From assembly GCA_902609885.1 (NCBI GenBank), contig CACLTT010000002.1, positions 115,661 through 179,660 on the forward strand: 64,000 nucleotides of DNA, given 5' to 3'. Origin of the DNA: an uncultured Candidatus Hydrogenedens sp. GTDB lineage: Bacteria > Desulfobacterota_D > UBA1144. The translations under genes were made by a program, and so were the position numbers. This document shows, one piece after another, positions 10,181 through 23,680 of this stretch. Under the pieces are notes generated by a model. It saw nothing but the letters and a program-made list of their open reading frames with translations, searched no databases and was not told the origin of the DNA. Within the stretch, counting starts at the first letter, position 1; every line of letters begins with the position of its first letter.

Positions 10181-11023
10181 TTTTTTAAATGACTCTAAAG
10201 TATTCCATAACAACATAGTTATTGTCATAGGGCCTACACCGCCAGGCACAGGCGTTATCATTGAACATTTAGAAATAACATTTTCAAAGTCAACATCACC
10301 GACAAGTTTTCCAGAATCAAGTCTATTGATACCAACATCTATTATTACCGCACCTTCTTTGACCATAGATTCTTTTACAAAATTTGCCCTTCCAATTGCT
10401 GCAACAATTATATCGGCCTCTTTTAATAGCCCATCTAGATTTTGGGTTCTTGAATGACAAATAGTTACAGTAGCATTCTTTTGAAGTAAAAGTATTGATG
10501 CTGGTTTTCCAACTATGTTACTCCTACCCAAAACTACAGCATTTTTTCCTTCTATCTCTAAATTGTAGTGTTCTAGCATTTTAATAATCCCATGAGGAGT
10601 ACATGCAATGAAAGAAGGTTTCCCTTCAAAAAGATTTCCTGCGTTAACGGGATGGAATCCATCTACATCCTTATCTGGATTAACTGAATTTAAAATTTTT
10701 GTTTCATCTATATGATTAGGCAAAGGTAATTGAATTAAAATTCCATTAATATTTTCTTGATTATTAAGTTTGTCAATTAAGTTTAAAAGATCACTCTCAG
10801 TAGTATTCTCAGGTAATTTATGCTCTTCTGAATATATTCCAACATTCTCACAAGCTTTTCTTTTGTTTCTAACATAAATCTGTGAAGGACCGTCTTCCCC
10901 TACTAAAACTGCTGCTAAGCCAGGCATAGCTGAAGATTGTTTTTTAAGATCATCAACTTGATTTTTTATCTGACCCCTTATTTTTTCTGAAACAATTTTT
11001 CCATCTATAATTTTTTTATCCAT
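10169..11023 (-). CDS. folD: Bifunctional methylenetetrahydrofolate dehydrogenase/cyclohydrolase FolD
   Basis: VGEDGPSQIYVRNKRKAC, GILIQLPLP, DKDVDGFHPVN, TPVPGGVGPMT. Start trimmed from track ORF to MDKKIIDGK. Confidence 0.96.
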   Translation of the reverse strand: MDKKIIDGKIVSEKIRGQIKNQVDDLKKQSSAMPGLAAVLVGEDGPSQIYVRNKRKACENVGIYSEEHKLPENTTESDLLNLIDKLNNQENINGILIQLPLPNHIDETKILNSVNPDKDVDGFHPVNAGNLFEGKPSFIACTPHGIIKMLEHYNLEIEGKNAVVLGRSNIVGKPASILLLQKNATVTICHSRTQNLDGLLKEADIIVAAIGRANFVKESMVKEGAVIIDVGINRLDSGKLVGDVDFENVISKCSMITPVPGGVGPMTITMLLWNTLESFKKSIS

Positions 11024-11025
11024 GA

Positions 11026-11823
11026 TTAGCTCCTTGGAAAATGATTTAGAGGCCCACATCCGCTACCAATATCTAATGACTTTTTTATACTAAATGAAAC
11101 AAACTCCTTAGCTTTCTTTACAGCATTTGGCAAAGAATAATTTTTAGCAAGGTAACCCGATATGGCTGCTGAAAGCGTACATCCTGTTCCATGAGTATTT
11201 ATTGTATTATACCTTTTTGATTCATACTTATAAATTTTGTTATTAAATATAAGATAGTCATTTGAATATTTATTATTTGATAGGTGGCCGCCTTTTATTA
11301 AAATATTAATTGAGAATTGCTCATTAATTTTCTTAATATATTTTAGTAAATTTTCTTCATTAGTTATCTTGCAATTAAATAATTTATTTGCCTCATGAAT
11401 GTTTGGTGTAATTAAATAACAATATGGAAGGATATTCTTTTTATAAAAATTAATTGCATTTTCTTTTAATAAATAATCACCAGATTTAGATATCATTACA
11501 GGGTCGGAAATAATTTGTAAATTTTTATATTTTTTTAAAGTATTGATAACTACTTTCATTATTTTTGAATCATATAACATTCCTAGTTTTATATTTTTAA
11601 TTTTAAAATCAGACATTACTGTATTTATTTGATTTTCAATAGTTTTATCAGGAATCCTGAGTATTTCATTAACAAATTTACTATTTTGTGCGGTAACACA
11701 TGTTATTACAGAGGAACCATAAACTGATATCGAATTTAATGTTTTTATATCAGCTTGAATTCCTGCACCACCACATGAGTCTGATCCGGCAATTGTCATA
11801 ACCTGAGGAACTGTTTTTTTCAT
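11026..11823 (-). CDS. thiD: Hydroxymethylpyrimidine kinase/phosphomethylpyrimidine kinase
   Basis: TIAGSDSCGGAGIQADIKT; DPVMISKSGDYLL; NTHGTGCTLSAAI. Confidence 0.95.
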   Translation of the reverse strand: MKKTVPQVMTIAGSDSCGGAGIQADIKTLNSISVYGSSVITCVTAQNSKFVNEILRIPDKTIENQINTVMSDFKIKNIKLGMLYDSKIMKVVINTLKKYKNLQIISDPVMISKSGDYLLKENAINFYKKNILPYCYLITPNIHEANKLFNCKITNEENLLKYIKKINEQFSINILIKGGHLSNNKYSNDYLIFNNKIYKYESKRYNTINTHGTGCTLSAAISGYLAKNYSLPNAVKKAKEFVSFSIKKSLDIGSGCGPLNHFPRS

Positions 11824-11851
11824 AATAATAATAATATAATAATTTATTAAT

Positions 11852-12436
11852 ATGAAAAATTTTGAGATTTATATCGAAGATAGATTTGAGGATAGATCTT
11901 TGGAATTTTTTATTGATTCCAAACAACTTAAAATATTTTTAAATCAAGGAACATCTTTTGGATCAAGTCATGATACAACTACACTTACAATCGAAGCCAT
12001 AAAATACGTTTATGAAAAAATAGGCCCAGTCGCTGATTGTCTAGACTTAGGCTCAGGATCAGGCATTTTATCTATTTTTCTTTCTAAACTTAATTATTTA
12101 AATATTTATGTATGTGAGAACGATCACCATGCTATCGAAGAATCGCTTTTAAATTTTAGATCTAATTTAAATAATTATTTTCCAAAATTCATAAAAAAAC
12201 CTTTTCATAAGAATGATTTTTATAATCTAATTGTTTGTAATATATCTGGAGGTTTCATACCAAATAATATTAATAATTTCTCACTTTCATTGAAAAAGGA
12301 CGGTTTGTTGATAGTCTCTGGCTTCAACTCAGAAAAAAAACTTCAGATAATTGATATTTGCATGAAAAATAATCTAAAATTTGTTAAATCTTTTGAGAAT
12401 CAGCCATGGATATCAATAATTTTTCAAAAATCTTAG
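11852..12436 (+). CDS. PrmA-like (ribosomal protein L11 methyltransferase-related) SAM-dependent methyltransferase, short and divergent
   Basis: 194 aa; 'NQGTSFGSSHDTTTLTIEAI' and 'CLDLGSGSGILSI' correspond to PrmA motif/SAM motif I; 'VCNISGG' in place of 'ANIL'. Confidence 0.65.
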   Translation: MKNFEIYIEDRFEDRSLEFFIDSKQLKIFLNQGTSFGSSHDTTTLTIEAIKYVYEKIGPVADCLDLGSGSGILSIFLSKLNYLNIYVCENDHHAIEESLLNFRSNLNNYFPKFIKKPFHKNDFYNLIVCNISGGFIPNNINNFSLSLKKDGLLIVSGFNSEKKLQIIDICMKNNLKFVKSFENQPWISIIFQKS

Positions 12437-12576
12437 AATCTTGCGGGAATTTAGTTAAAATATATACTTATATATACCATAGAGCATGGTTAAAAAGCTT
12501 CTCATAGCTCATGAGTTAAAAGAGCAAGTGAGGTGTTTTAAACTTATCAAGAACTCCCTAGACCAAGAGTGTAATT

Positions 12577-15500
12577 ATGATTAAGAAAACTTTGTATGAA
12601 AAGAGTTATGAACATGATGCTTGTGGCGTAGGATTCGTAGCTAATATAGATGGAATTAGATCCAATAAAGTTCTGAAAAAAGGACTCGAAGCTGTTATTA
12701 ATCTCACACATCGTGGCGCAGTTGGTGGAGATAAAAAAACCGGGGATGGCGCGGGTGTTCTGACCCAACTACCTTTTGAATTATTTGATGAATTTCTATC
12801 AAAAGAAGATATAGGTCAAATTACCATTGGAAATTTTGCTGTTGGTATGTATTTCTTACCAAAAAAAGAGAATTTAGCTCACAAGTCAAGTCTGAATTTG
12901 ATTAGTGAAGCTTTAAAGGATCATGATTTAAAATTAATATCATCAAGAGAAGTTCCAACCAATGATTCAGCATTAGGTGAAAGAGCTTTAGATGCTAAGC
13001 CAGGAATTTTCCAATTTTTTGTTAAAGATAATAATTTCACCGATCAAACTGATTTCGAAAGAAAGCTATATATATTAAGAAAAACAATAGCAAAAGCTGC
13101 AGACAAAAATAAAATTAACGATCTTTATTGTTGTTCCTTTTCAAGTAAATCCATTGTATACAAAGGCATGTTGCAAGCTCATCAACTTGATCAATTTTAT
13201 CTTGATCTCAGAAATCCAAATTATAAAACCAATAAGGTTATTTTCCATCAAAGATATAGCACAAATACTTTCCCCGAGTGGAAATTAGCTCAACCATTTA
13301 GATTTTTGGCTCACAATGGGGAAATTAACACTATTAAAGGTAATACAAACTGGATGAAAGCTAGAGAGATGGAATGTAGTTCAAAAGTATGGAAATCAGA
13401 TATAGATAAAATCAAACCTTTTATTATGCCTGGCGGGAGCGATTCGGCAGAGCTTGATAATGCATTGGAACTTATGGGATTAAGTAGTGATGCTGTATTA
13501 AGATCAATTTCAAGATTAATACCTGAAGCTTATGAAAAAGATTCTAGTTTTAATTCAGATCTGAAAAGTTTTTATGAGAATTCCTCATGTTTTTTAGAAC
13601 CCTGGGATGGACCCGCGGCACTAGTCTTTACTAATGGGAATATTATTGGAGCCGCTTTGGATAGGAATGGTTTGAGACCCTTGAGATATCATATAACAAA
13701 AGACAATATGATTATACTTGGTTCTGAAGCTGGGATGGTCAGCATAGATCCCTCCGATATTATCCGATCTGGAAGGATTGCACCAGGCAAAATGATCGCC
13801 GTAGATTCTGAAAGAAAAATATTATTAAGTGATACTGAGATCAAATCCGAAATATGTAGTACTCATGATTATAATAAATGGTGTGAAAATAACATTCACT
13901 CAATAAGTGAGATAATTAAAAGTGAAAATATTGAAAATGAAGGCTCACAAATTAAATCTGAGGATTTATTAACTCTTCAAAAAGCATTTGGATATTCTCT
14001 TGAAGATCTAGAAAGACTTTTTGAACCAATGAGTTTGACCGGCAAGGAGCCCATTGGCTCAATGGGAGATGATACTCCGATTGCAGCACTTTCATCTAAA
14101 CCTCAATCTGTTTTTAATTACTTCAAACAAAGTTTTGCTCAAGTTACTAATCCACCAATTGATCCTTACAGAGAAGATAGCGTAATGTCTTTGAGAGTAA
14201 TTTTAGGAGACAAGTCTTCTTTTTTTGATTTTGAAGATAATAAAAATAAATTTTTCTATCTAGATTCACCTGTTTTGACAAACAATGAAATAAATTTCTT
14301 ATGTAGTTTTAAAGAAACGGAATTTAAAGTATCCAAAATTGATACAACATATTTTATTTCAAAAAGGTCAGATCTATCAAAGTCTATTGATCAAATTACA
14401 GAGAAAGTTCTTGATTCTGTAAGAGATGGATCCAATGTTGTAATACTGAGTGACAAAGCTATCAACAATGAAAAAGCGGTAGTCCCAATTCAAATACTAG
14501 TTTCTAATATTCATAATTCTTTAATTGAGAATGGTTTAAGAATGAAAACATCTATAATTGTAGAGTCTGGTGAAGTTAAGGAGGACCATCATGTTTGTTG
14601 CCTTCTTGGATACGGAGCATCTGCTGTTCATCCTTATTTAGCTTTCGAAAGTGCTAAAGATTGGATGAAAAAATTTGATGGTGATTCAAAAGAATATGAG
14701 GCTAATTACAAGCTAGGCCTAGAAAGAGGGATATTAAAAGTTTTATCTAAAATGGGTATTAGCACGGTTGCAAGCTATACAGGATCTCAAATTTTTGAAA
14801 TAATTGGAATTGATTCAAAAACAACTCGTAAATATTTTCCTGGAACTGTTACAAGGATAGAGGGAGTATCTATTAAGAATATTGAGAAAGATATTCTTTC
14901 CTTACATTCTAATGCATTTTTGAAGAACGAAGATGATAAATTAAAAGAAGAGGGAATATATAGGTTTAGAAAGGACGGTGAATACCATTCTCTTAACCCC
15001 CCAATATTTAAAGCTATAAGGAAAGTATCAAAGACTGCCTCATATGATGACTATTTAAAATTTAATGCTTTACACGAATCTAGGCCTCCATCATTAATAA
15101 GAGATCTTTTTGAATTTTCATCTATCGGTGAAATACCAATCGATCAGGTTGAATCTGAGGAAGAGATAATGAAAAGATTTAGGACCGGTGCTATGTCTCA
15201 TGGTGCTTTAAGTACAGAAGCTCATGAAGTAGTTGCGGTAGCCATGAATAGAATCGGTGGAAAAAGTAACAGTGGAGAAGGTGGAGAAAATTCTGAAAGA
15301 TTTAAAGTTGAAACAAATGGTGATTCAAAGAACAGTGCAATAAAGCAGGTAGCTTCGGGAAGGTTCGGAGTTACGCCTGAATATCTGTCCTCAGCAGAGC
15401 AAATTGAGATTAAAATGGCTCAAGGGGCAAAACCCGGTGAAGGTGGGCAAATTCCTGGAAACAAAGTTACTGAGGAAATTGCTTCACAAAGAAACTCTAT

Positions 15501-17079
15501 CCCTGGTGTGGGTTTAATTTCACCTCCGCCTCATCATGATATTTATAGCATTGAAGATTTGGCTCAATTAATTTATGACTTAAAACATTCAAATGTTAGT
15601 GCCAAAGTTGGAGTAAAGCTTGTTTCAGAAGTTGGTGTAGGAACTGTTGCTGCTGGTGTTGCAAAGGGATACGCGGACTATATTCAAATCAGCGGATGTG
15701 AAGGTGGCACAGGAGCGTCACCGCTTGGATCAATTAAGCATGCTGGAATACCATGGGAAATGGGTCTTTCAGAAACACATCAGGTTTTAGTTATGAATGA
15801 TTTAAGAGGTAAGGTTACATTGACAGTGGATGGTGGATTTCAAAGAGGTTTTGATGTTGTTGTAGCCGCCATATTAGGTGCTGAAGAATTTGGATTTGGT
15901 ACGTCTGTTTTAGTAGCCTTAGGGTGTGTAATGGCAAGACAGTGTCATTTAAATACATGTCCTGTTGGAATTGCTTCACAAAAACCTGAATTAAGAAAAA
16001 AATTCCCTGGCATACCTGAGCAGGCGGTAAACTATCTCTTTTCTATCGCACATGATATAAGAAAAATTTTGTCCGAAATTGGTGTTAGATCCTTAGATGA
16101 TATCATAGGAAGAACCGAATTTATGAAACAAAAAAAGGATGTAGATTTTAATAAAACAAAAAATATCGATTTATCTCGAATAATTGCTGATCCTGATCCA
16201 TCAAACTCCAAACCAAGAAAGCGAATATTAGAACGAAATAATAGGAACGAAGATCCTATAGATTTTGAATTAATTAACTATTTCAGGAAAAGTATTGACG
16301 AGCTTGTTCCTAATCAATTACACCTAAACATTACAACTGTTGACAGAACAGTTGGTGCTATTCTATCAGGAGCAATAGCGAAAAAATATGGAAACAAAGG
16401 TCTGCCTGATGACACTATAAATGTTAATTTTAAAGGTATTGCTGGCCAGTCTTTTGGTGGTTACTTAATAAATGGTATTAATTTAACTTTAGAGGGTGAG
16501 GCTAATGACTATGTAGGCAAATCTATGAATGGTGGCTCCATAACAATATATCCAAATACCAAAACGAATTTTGAAATTGAAGGTAATTCAATTATTGGTA
16601 ATACAGTACTTTATGGTGCTACTGGCGGATCTCTTTTTGCCTCAGGATCGGCAGGTGAAAGATTTTGTGTTAGAAATAGCGGAGCTTTAACTGTTGTTGA
16701 GGGAGTTGGTGATCATGCATGTGAATATATGACAGGAGGCGAAGTCTATATTATTGGACCCGTTGGTAAAAATTTAGGCGCTGGAATGTCGGGCGGAATA
16801 GCATATATATATAATCAAAATAAAGATATTATTGACCAAGTTAATGACGAAATGGTTTATATTGATAAAATAAGTAAAAAAGATGAAAGTAAAATTAAAG
16901 ATATTTTAGAAAAACATTATGATTTAACTAAAAGTAAAAAGGCAAAGTATATTCTGGATAATTTTGATTCCGAGGTAAGTTCATTTGTAAGAATAATACC
17001 CAAAGAGATTGAAAGAATATTAAGTTTAAACGGTATAAACATTGATGACTTTGATTTCTTAAATCCAAAGCTAAACTAA
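12577..17079 (+). CDS. gltB: Glutamate synthase large subunit
   Basis: 1500 aa; N-terminal Cys nucleophile context (YEHDACGVGFVANIDG), HQRYSTNTFPEW, GEGGENSERF, CHLNTCPVGIA and GXGXG beta-helix domain. Confidence 0.97.
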   Translation: MIKKTLYEKSYEHDACGVGFVANIDGIRSNKVLKKGLEAVINLTHRGAVGGDKKTGDGAGVLTQLPFELFDEFLSKEDIGQITIGNFAVGMYFLPKKENLAHKSSLNLISEALKDHDLKLISSREVPTNDSALGERALDAKPGIFQFFVKDNNFTDQTDFERKLYILRKTIAKAADKNKINDLYCCSFSSKSIVYKGMLQAHQLDQFYLDLRNPNYKTNKVIFHQRYSTNTFPEWKLAQPFRFLAHNGEINTIKGNTNWMKAREMECSSKVWKSDIDKIKPFIMPGGSDSAELDNALELMGLSSDAVLRSISRLIPEAYEKDSSFNSDLKSFYENSSCFLEPWDGPAALVFTNGNIIGAALDRNGLRPLRYHITKDNMIILGSEAGMVSIDPSDIIRSGRIAPGKMIAVDSERKILLSDTEIKSEICSTHDYNKWCENNIHSISEIIKSENIENEGSQIKSEDLLTLQKAFGYSLEDLERLFEPMSLTGKEPIGSMGDDTPIAALSSKPQSVFNYFKQSFAQVTNPPIDPYREDSVMSLRVILGDKSSFFDFEDNKNKFFYLDSPVLTNNEINFLCSFKETEFKVSKIDTTYFISKRSDLSKSIDQITEKVLDSVRDGSNVVILSDKAINNEKAVVPIQILVSNIHNSLIENGLRMKTSIIVESGEVKEDHHVCCLLGYGASAVHPYLAFESAKDWMKKFDGDSKEYEANYKLGLERGILKVLSKMGISTVASYTGSQIFEIIGIDSKTTRKYFPGTVTRIEGVSIKNIEKDILSLHSNAFLKNEDDKLKEEGIYRFRKDGEYHSLNPPIFKAIRKVSKTASYDDYLKFNALHESRPPSLIRDLFEFSSIGEIPIDQVESEEEIMKRFRTGAMSHGALSTEAHEVVAVAMNRIGGKSNSGEGGENSERFKVETNGDSKNSAIKQVASGRFGVTPEYLSSAEQIEIKMAQGAKPGEGGQIPGNKVTEEIASQRNSIPGVGLISPPPHHDIYSIEDLAQLIYDLKHSNVSAKVGVKLVSEVGVGTVAAGVAKGYADYIQISGCEGGTGASPLGSIKHAGIPWEMGLSETHQVLVMNDLRGKVTLTVDGGFQRGFDVVVAAILGAEEFGFGTSVLVALGCVMARQCHLNTCPVGIASQKPELRKKFPGIPEQAVNYLFSIAHDIRKILSEIGVRSLDDIIGRTEFMKQKKDVDFNKTKNIDLSRIIADPDPSNSKPRKRILERNNRNEDPIDFELINYFRKSIDELVPNQLHLNITTVDRTVGAILSGAIAKKYGNKGLPDDTINVNFKGIAGQSFGGYLINGINLTLEGEANDYVGKSMNGGSITIYPNTKTNFEIEGNSIIGNTVLYGATGGSLFASGSAGERFCVRNSGALTVVEGVGDHACEYMTGGEVYIIGPVGKNLGAGMSGGIAYIYNQNKDIIDQVNDEMVYIDKISKKDESKIKDILEKHYDLTKSKKAKYILDNFDSEVSSFVRIIPKEIERILSLNGINIDDFDFLNPKLN

Positions 17080-18072
17080 CTTTTTTATAGAACTAAAAAC
17101 TCCAAATCCTTTTTCATAACTATCTGAATTCTTTAACTGGAGCCCTCTCATAGCAATCATTGCGGCATTATCAGTGCAGTATTCCAAAGATGGAATTATT
17201 ATTTTTGAATTATTACTGAATTTTTTAGTAACTTTGTTTCTAAGCCTTGAATTACAGGCAACACCACCACAAATCAATATTGATGAAGTTTTATGTATTT
17301 TATTTGCCAAAAAAATCTTTTCAATTAATGAATCAACAATTGCTTCTTGATAACTAGCAGCTATGGACTCCTTATTTTTAATCCAATTATTATTTTTTTC
17401 TACGAAATATTTTAAAGATGTTTTGAGTCCGCTGAAGCTAAAATTTAACGAGTTTTTGCCCAAATTTGCAATAGGGAACTTATGAAAATTACTGTTTCCA
17501 TTTTTTGATATTTGATCTATTTTCACCCCACCTGGATACCCAAGACCTAAAATTTTCGCTCCTTTGTCAAAAGCTTCACCCGCAGCGTCATCAATCGTAT
17601 TTCCAATTAGTTGAAAATTTATTTCATTTTTTAAAATATATAGACTTGTATGGCCCCCTGAAACAACTAGGCACAACGCCGGAAACGCAATTTTAGATTC
17701 TAAAAAACAGGATGCTATATGTCCTTCAATATGATTGATGGGATAAATCGGTATATTATTTATTAAAGATATAGTTTTAGCTGCAATCACCCCTATCATC
17801 AAACAATTTACTAGCCCTGGACCATTAGTAACAAAAACTTTTTTTATATCTGTTAAAGATAATCCACTGTCTTTTAAAGACTTATCTATAACATAAGTAA
17901 TTTTTTCTGAATGATTTTTTGAAGCAATATCTGGTAAAACACCTCCAAACTCACTATGAATAGCAGCTTGACTAAATACTGTGTTTGATAAAACTCTACC
18001 TGCCTGATTAATGATTGCACAACAGGTCTCATCACATGAAGTTTCAATAGCTAAATAATGTTCCTTAATCAT
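17071..18072 (-). CDS. tsaD: tRNA N6-threonylcarbamoyladenosine transferase TsaD
   Basis: AIETSCDETCCAII; NHIEGHIAS; LVVSGGHTSLY; DDAAGEAFDKGAKILGLGYPGG. Confidence 0.97.
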   Translation of the reverse strand: MIKEHYLAIETSCDETCCAIINQAGRVLSNTVFSQAAIHSEFGGVLPDIASKNHSEKITYVIDKSLKDSGLSLTDIKKVFVTNGPGLVNCLMIGVIAAKTISLINNIPIYPINHIEGHIASCFLESKIAFPALCLVVSGGHTSLYILKNEINFQLIGNTIDDAAGEAFDKGAKILGLGYPGGVKIDQISKNGNSNFHKFPIANLGKNSLNFSFSGLKTSLKYFVEKNNNWIKNKESIAASYQEAIVDSLIEKIFLANKIHKTSSILICGGVACNSRLRNKVTKKFSNNSKIIIPSLEYCTDNAAMIAMRGLQLKNSDSYEKGFGVFSSIKKLV

Positions 18073-18123
18073 ATATGAGATTATAATAATTTTTTATAAT
18101 TTAAAAAATATATATTATGGTAA

Positions 18124-20001
<1,878 letters not shown>

Positions 20002-20009
20002 TATTATTT

Positions 20010-23000
20010 ATGCCAAAAAGAAATGATATTAAATCTATTTTAATAATAGGTTCTGGGCCAATAATAATAGGCCAGGCTTGTGAATTTGATTACTCTGGAA
20101 CTCAAGCATGTAAAGCTTTAAAAGAAGAAGGCTATAAAGTAATTTTAGTTAATAGCAATCCTGCCACAATAATGACAGACCCAGATTTTTCACATAGGAC
20201 TTATGTTGAGCCGCTGACAACAGAAGTTATAGAGAAAATTATAGTAAATGAAAAACCCGATGCACTTCTTCCTACTATTGGGGGCCAAACTGCTTTAAAC
20301 CTAGCTATGAGTTTAGACGAACTTGGTATTTTAAAGAAGTATAATGTCGAATTAATTGGTGCTAGCGTTGAATCAATCGATAAGGCTGAAAAAAGAGAAA
20401 AATTCAAACAGGCTATGGAAAAGATAGGTCTTAGGGTCCCAAAAAGTATTATAGTTAATAATTTAGAACAAGGTTTGAATGATATTTCTAAAATCGGGTT
20501 TCCTGCAATTCTTCGCCCGTCCTTTACCCTAGGCGGTACTGGTGGAAGTATTTCTTATAATCAAAAAGATTTTGAATCATTATTAAAATCTGCGCTTGAT
20601 TCTTCTCCTGTATCAGAGGTTCAAGTTGATGAATCAATAGTGGGTTGGAAAGAATATGAATTAGAGGTAGTCAGGGATAAAAATGATAATGTAATTATTA
20701 TTTGCTCAATAGAAAATTTTGACCCAATGGGAATCCATACAGGTGATAGTATTACTGTAGCTCCTGCACAAACACTTACTGATAAGCAATATCAAAAACT
20801 AAGGAACTACTCAATAGATATTATTAGGGAAATAGGTGTTGACACAGGAGGCTCAAACATTCAATTCGGTGTTAATCCAGACAACGGAGATGTAGTTGTA
20901 ATAGAAATGAATCCAAGAGTTTCACGGAGCTCTGCTTTGGCATCAAAGGCAACAGGATATCCAATTGCAAAAATTGCTGCAAAACTTGCAATTGGATACA
21001 CACTTGATGAATTACCAAATGATATAACTCGAGATACTCCTGCATCATTTGAACCAACGCTAGATTATGTGGTCGTTAAAATACCAAGGTTTACTTTTGA
21101 AAAATTTCCTCAAACACGACCTGAATTAGGAACACAGATGAAATCTGTTGGAGAGGTTATGTCAATTGGTAGTAATTTTAAAGAGGCTTTGGGGAAAGCC
21201 TTAAGATCACTTGAAACGGATACTTCTGGTTTTGATGATTTTACCATAGATAAAAACTTAGTTTTAGAAACACTGAATTCTAATAATCCTAAGAAGCTTT
21301 GGTTTCTAGCAAATGCTTTCAGGCTAGGTATGTCAGTTGATGAAATTTTTGATATAACAAAAATTGATAGGTGGTTTCTAAATAATATTAAAGAGATTAT
21401 GATTATAGAGAAAGAGCTTGCTGATGAAGAGATTAATGTTGACGGAATATTGAATGCAAAGAAAAATGGAATTTCTGATAAGTTTATAGCTTACTTAAAA
21501 AAATGTGATGAAGATGAAATAAGAGCATTTAGGATGAAAAATAAAATTCAACCCACTTTTAAAATGGTTGATACTTGCGCTGCAGAATTTGAAGCATTTA
21601 CTCCATATTTATATTCCACATATCAGGATGAAGATGAATCAAGTCCTGATAAATTAAAAAAAATAATGATTTTAGGTGGTGGTCCTAATCGAATAGGCCA
21701 AGGAATTGAATTTGATTATTGTTGTGTACATGCATCTTTTGCACTTAAGGAAGATGGATTTCAAACAATTATGGTTAATTGTAATCCTGAGACAGTCAGC
21801 ACTGATTACGATACATCCGATAAACTATATTTTGAACCACTAACGATAGAAGATACTTTATCTATTATAAATAAAGAGAATCCTGATGGTATTATTGTAC
21901 ATTTTGGTGGACAAACTCCACTAAAACTTTCTTTAGATATTGAATCATCTGGTGGAAAAATAATTGGTACCTCACCAGATAGTATAGATTTGGCCGAGGA
22001 TAGAGAAAGATTTAATAAATTGATGAAAGAATTATCTGTGCGTCAGCCAGATTCTGTGATTGCAAAATCTTCTGATGATGCAATTTCAAAGTCATCAAAG
22101 CTAGGATTTCCTATAATTGTGAGGCCCTCATATGTTTTGGGTGGAAGAGCAATGGAAATAGTATATTCTGAGAAAGATTTGGAAAGGTATTTGAATGAGG
22201 CTGTTAAAGTATCAAATGAGAGACCAGTATTGATGGATAGATTTCTCAATGATGCAAAAGAAGTAGATGTTGATGCCATTTCAGATGGAAAAAGAGTAAC
22301 AATTTGTGGAATTTTAGAGCATATTGAAGAAGCAGGTATACATTCAGGTGATAGTACAATGGTTTTACCACCCCATACCCTTTCAAATAGTATTTTAAAT
22401 GAGATAAAGGATAAAACTCGAGATATTGCTCTTAAAATTAAAGTGAAAGGTTTTTTAAATATTCAGTATGCAATAAAGGATGAAAAACTTTACATAATCG
22501 AAGTTAATCCAAGGGCAAGTAGAACAATACCTTTTATTTCTAAGGCAATCGGAGTTCCACTAGCAAAATTATCTGCTAGAATTATGGCAGGCAAGACTTT
22601 AGACGAACTAGAAATGCCTGATGATTTTAAAATTGATCATTACTGTGTAAAAGAATCTGTTTTCCCGTTTATTAAGTTCCCTAATGTAGATACGATTCTA
22701 GGTCCCGAAATGAAATCAACAGGTGAGGTAATGGGAATTGATAAAGATTTAAAAGCAGCATTTGCAAAAGCACAAATCGCAGCAGGTAATAAATTACCTC
22801 TTACAGGAACAGCTTTTATTAGCGTTAAGGATGATGATAAAAGTAAAATAGTTAATGTTGCTAAAAAATTGATTGAATTGGGATTTAATTTGATTACTAC
22901 CGCGGGTACAAATGATTTTCTTAATAAAAATGAACTAAAATCAAATATGGTAAAAAAAGTTAAAGATGGAAGCCCGAATATAATTAATCTTATCAAAGAT

Positions 23001-23195
23001 AATAAAATAGATTTAGTTATTAATACAACTTCAAGCAGTAAAGAAATTATAGAATCATTCTCGATCAGAAGAACTTCTCTTGTTAAACAAATCCCATATT
23101 TTACTACTCTGTCTGGAGCTATAGCTGGAGTGGATGCTATTGAATATATGATTAAAGATGATATTAAAGTAAAACCACTGCAGGATTATTTTTAG
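20010..23195 (+). CDS. carB: Carbamoyl-phosphate synthase large subunit
   Basis: 1061 aa; duplicated ATP-grasp halves ([36 protein letters not shown]) and C-terminal MGS domain. Confidence 0.97.
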   Translation: MPKRNDIKSILIIGSGPIIIGQACEFDYSGTQACKALKEEGYKVILVNSNPATIMTDPDFSHRTYVEPLTTEVIEKIIVNEKPDALLPTIGGQTALNLAMSLDELGILKKYNVELIGASVESIDKAEKREKFKQAMEKIGLRVPKSIIVNNLEQGLNDISKIGFPAILRPSFTLGGTGGSISYNQKDFESLLKSALDSSPVSEVQVDESIVGWKEYELEVVRDKNDNVIIICSIENFDPMGIHTGDSITVAPAQTLTDKQYQKLRNYSIDIIREIGVDTGGSNIQFGVNPDNGDVVVIEMNPRVSRSSALASKATGYPIAKIAAKLAIGYTLDELPNDITRDTPASFEPTLDYVVVKIPRFTFEKFPQTRPELGTQMKSVGEVMSIGSNFKEALGKALRSLETDTSGFDDFTIDKNLVLETLNSNNPKKLWFLANAFRLGMSVDEIFDITKIDRWFLNNIKEIMIIEKELADEEINVDGILNAKKNGISDKFIAYLKKCDEDEIRAFRMKNKIQPTFKMVDTCAAEFEAFTPYLYSTYQDEDESSPDKLKKIMILGGGPNRIGQGIEFDYCCVHASFALKEDGFQTIMVNCNPETVSTDYDTSDKLYFEPLTIEDTLSIINKENPDGIIVHFGGQTPLKLSLDIESSGGKIIGTSPDSIDLAEDRERFNKLMKELSVRQPDSVIAKSSDDAISKSSKLGFPIIVRPSYVLGGRAMEIVYSEKDLERYLNEAVKVSNERPVLMDRFLNDAKEVDVDAISDGKRVTICGILEHIEEAGIHSGDSTMVLPPHTLSNSILNEIKDKTRDIALKIKVKGFLNIQYAIKDEKLYIIEVNPRASRTIPFISKAIGVPLAKLSARIMAGKTLDELEMPDDFKIDHYCVKESVFPFIKFPNVDTILGPEMKSTGEVMGIDKDLKAAFAKAQIAAGNKLPLTGTAFISVKDDDKSKIVNVAKKLIELGFNLITTAGTNDFLNKNELKSNMVKKVKDGSPNIINLIKDNKIDLVINTTSSSKEIIESFSIRRTSLVKQIPYFTTLSGAIAGVDAIEYMIKDDIKVKPLQDYF

Positions 23196-23209
23196 AGGTA
23201 TAATTATTT

Positions 23210-23680
23210 ATGGATAAAATACCAATTTCTTCGAATGGTTTTGAATTTCTTCAAAAAGAACTTAAAAGATTAAAGAATGAAGAAAGACCTAAAATTATTA
23301 AAATGATTGAGTTTGCAAGATCATTAGGTGATCTATCCGAAAATGCAGAATATGAAACTGCCAAAGATAGACAGGCTTTTATAGACAAAAGAATTGGAGA
23401 ATTAGAAACAAAGCTTGCGTCTTGTAATGTTATTGATATAAGTAAAATCACAAATAAATCAAAGATTATTTTTGGTCTATCTTTTGAAATTGAAGATATT
23501 CAAACAGGCGAAATAAAGAAATATCAACTTTTGGGGCCTGAGGAATCAGATCCAGATAAAGGCTCAATTTCTATTGAATCTCCTCTAGGAAGAGGCGTCA
23601 TTGGTAAAATGGAAGGTGATGAGTTTTCTATTAAAACTCCCTCCGGAGTTAAGGAATATTTACTAAATAAAATTTTCTAA
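23210..23680 (+). CDS. greA: Transcription elongation factor GreA
   Basis: 156 aa; ERPKIIKMIEFARSLGDLSENAEYETAKDRQAFIDKRI; SPLGRGVIGK. Confidence 0.96.
   Translation: MDKIPISSNGFEFLQKELKRLKNEERPKIIKMIEFARSLGDLSENAEYETAKDRQAFIDKRIGELETKLASCNVIDISKITNKSKIIFGLSFEIEDIQTGEIKKYQLLGPEESDPDKGSISIESPLGRGVIGKMEGDEFSIKTPSGVKEYLLNKIF

Noticed and set aside
12440-12576. Known glutamine (glnA) riboswitch upstream of gltB
   Set aside because: I could not match its conserved core by eye; retained only as a generic structured-leader candidate.
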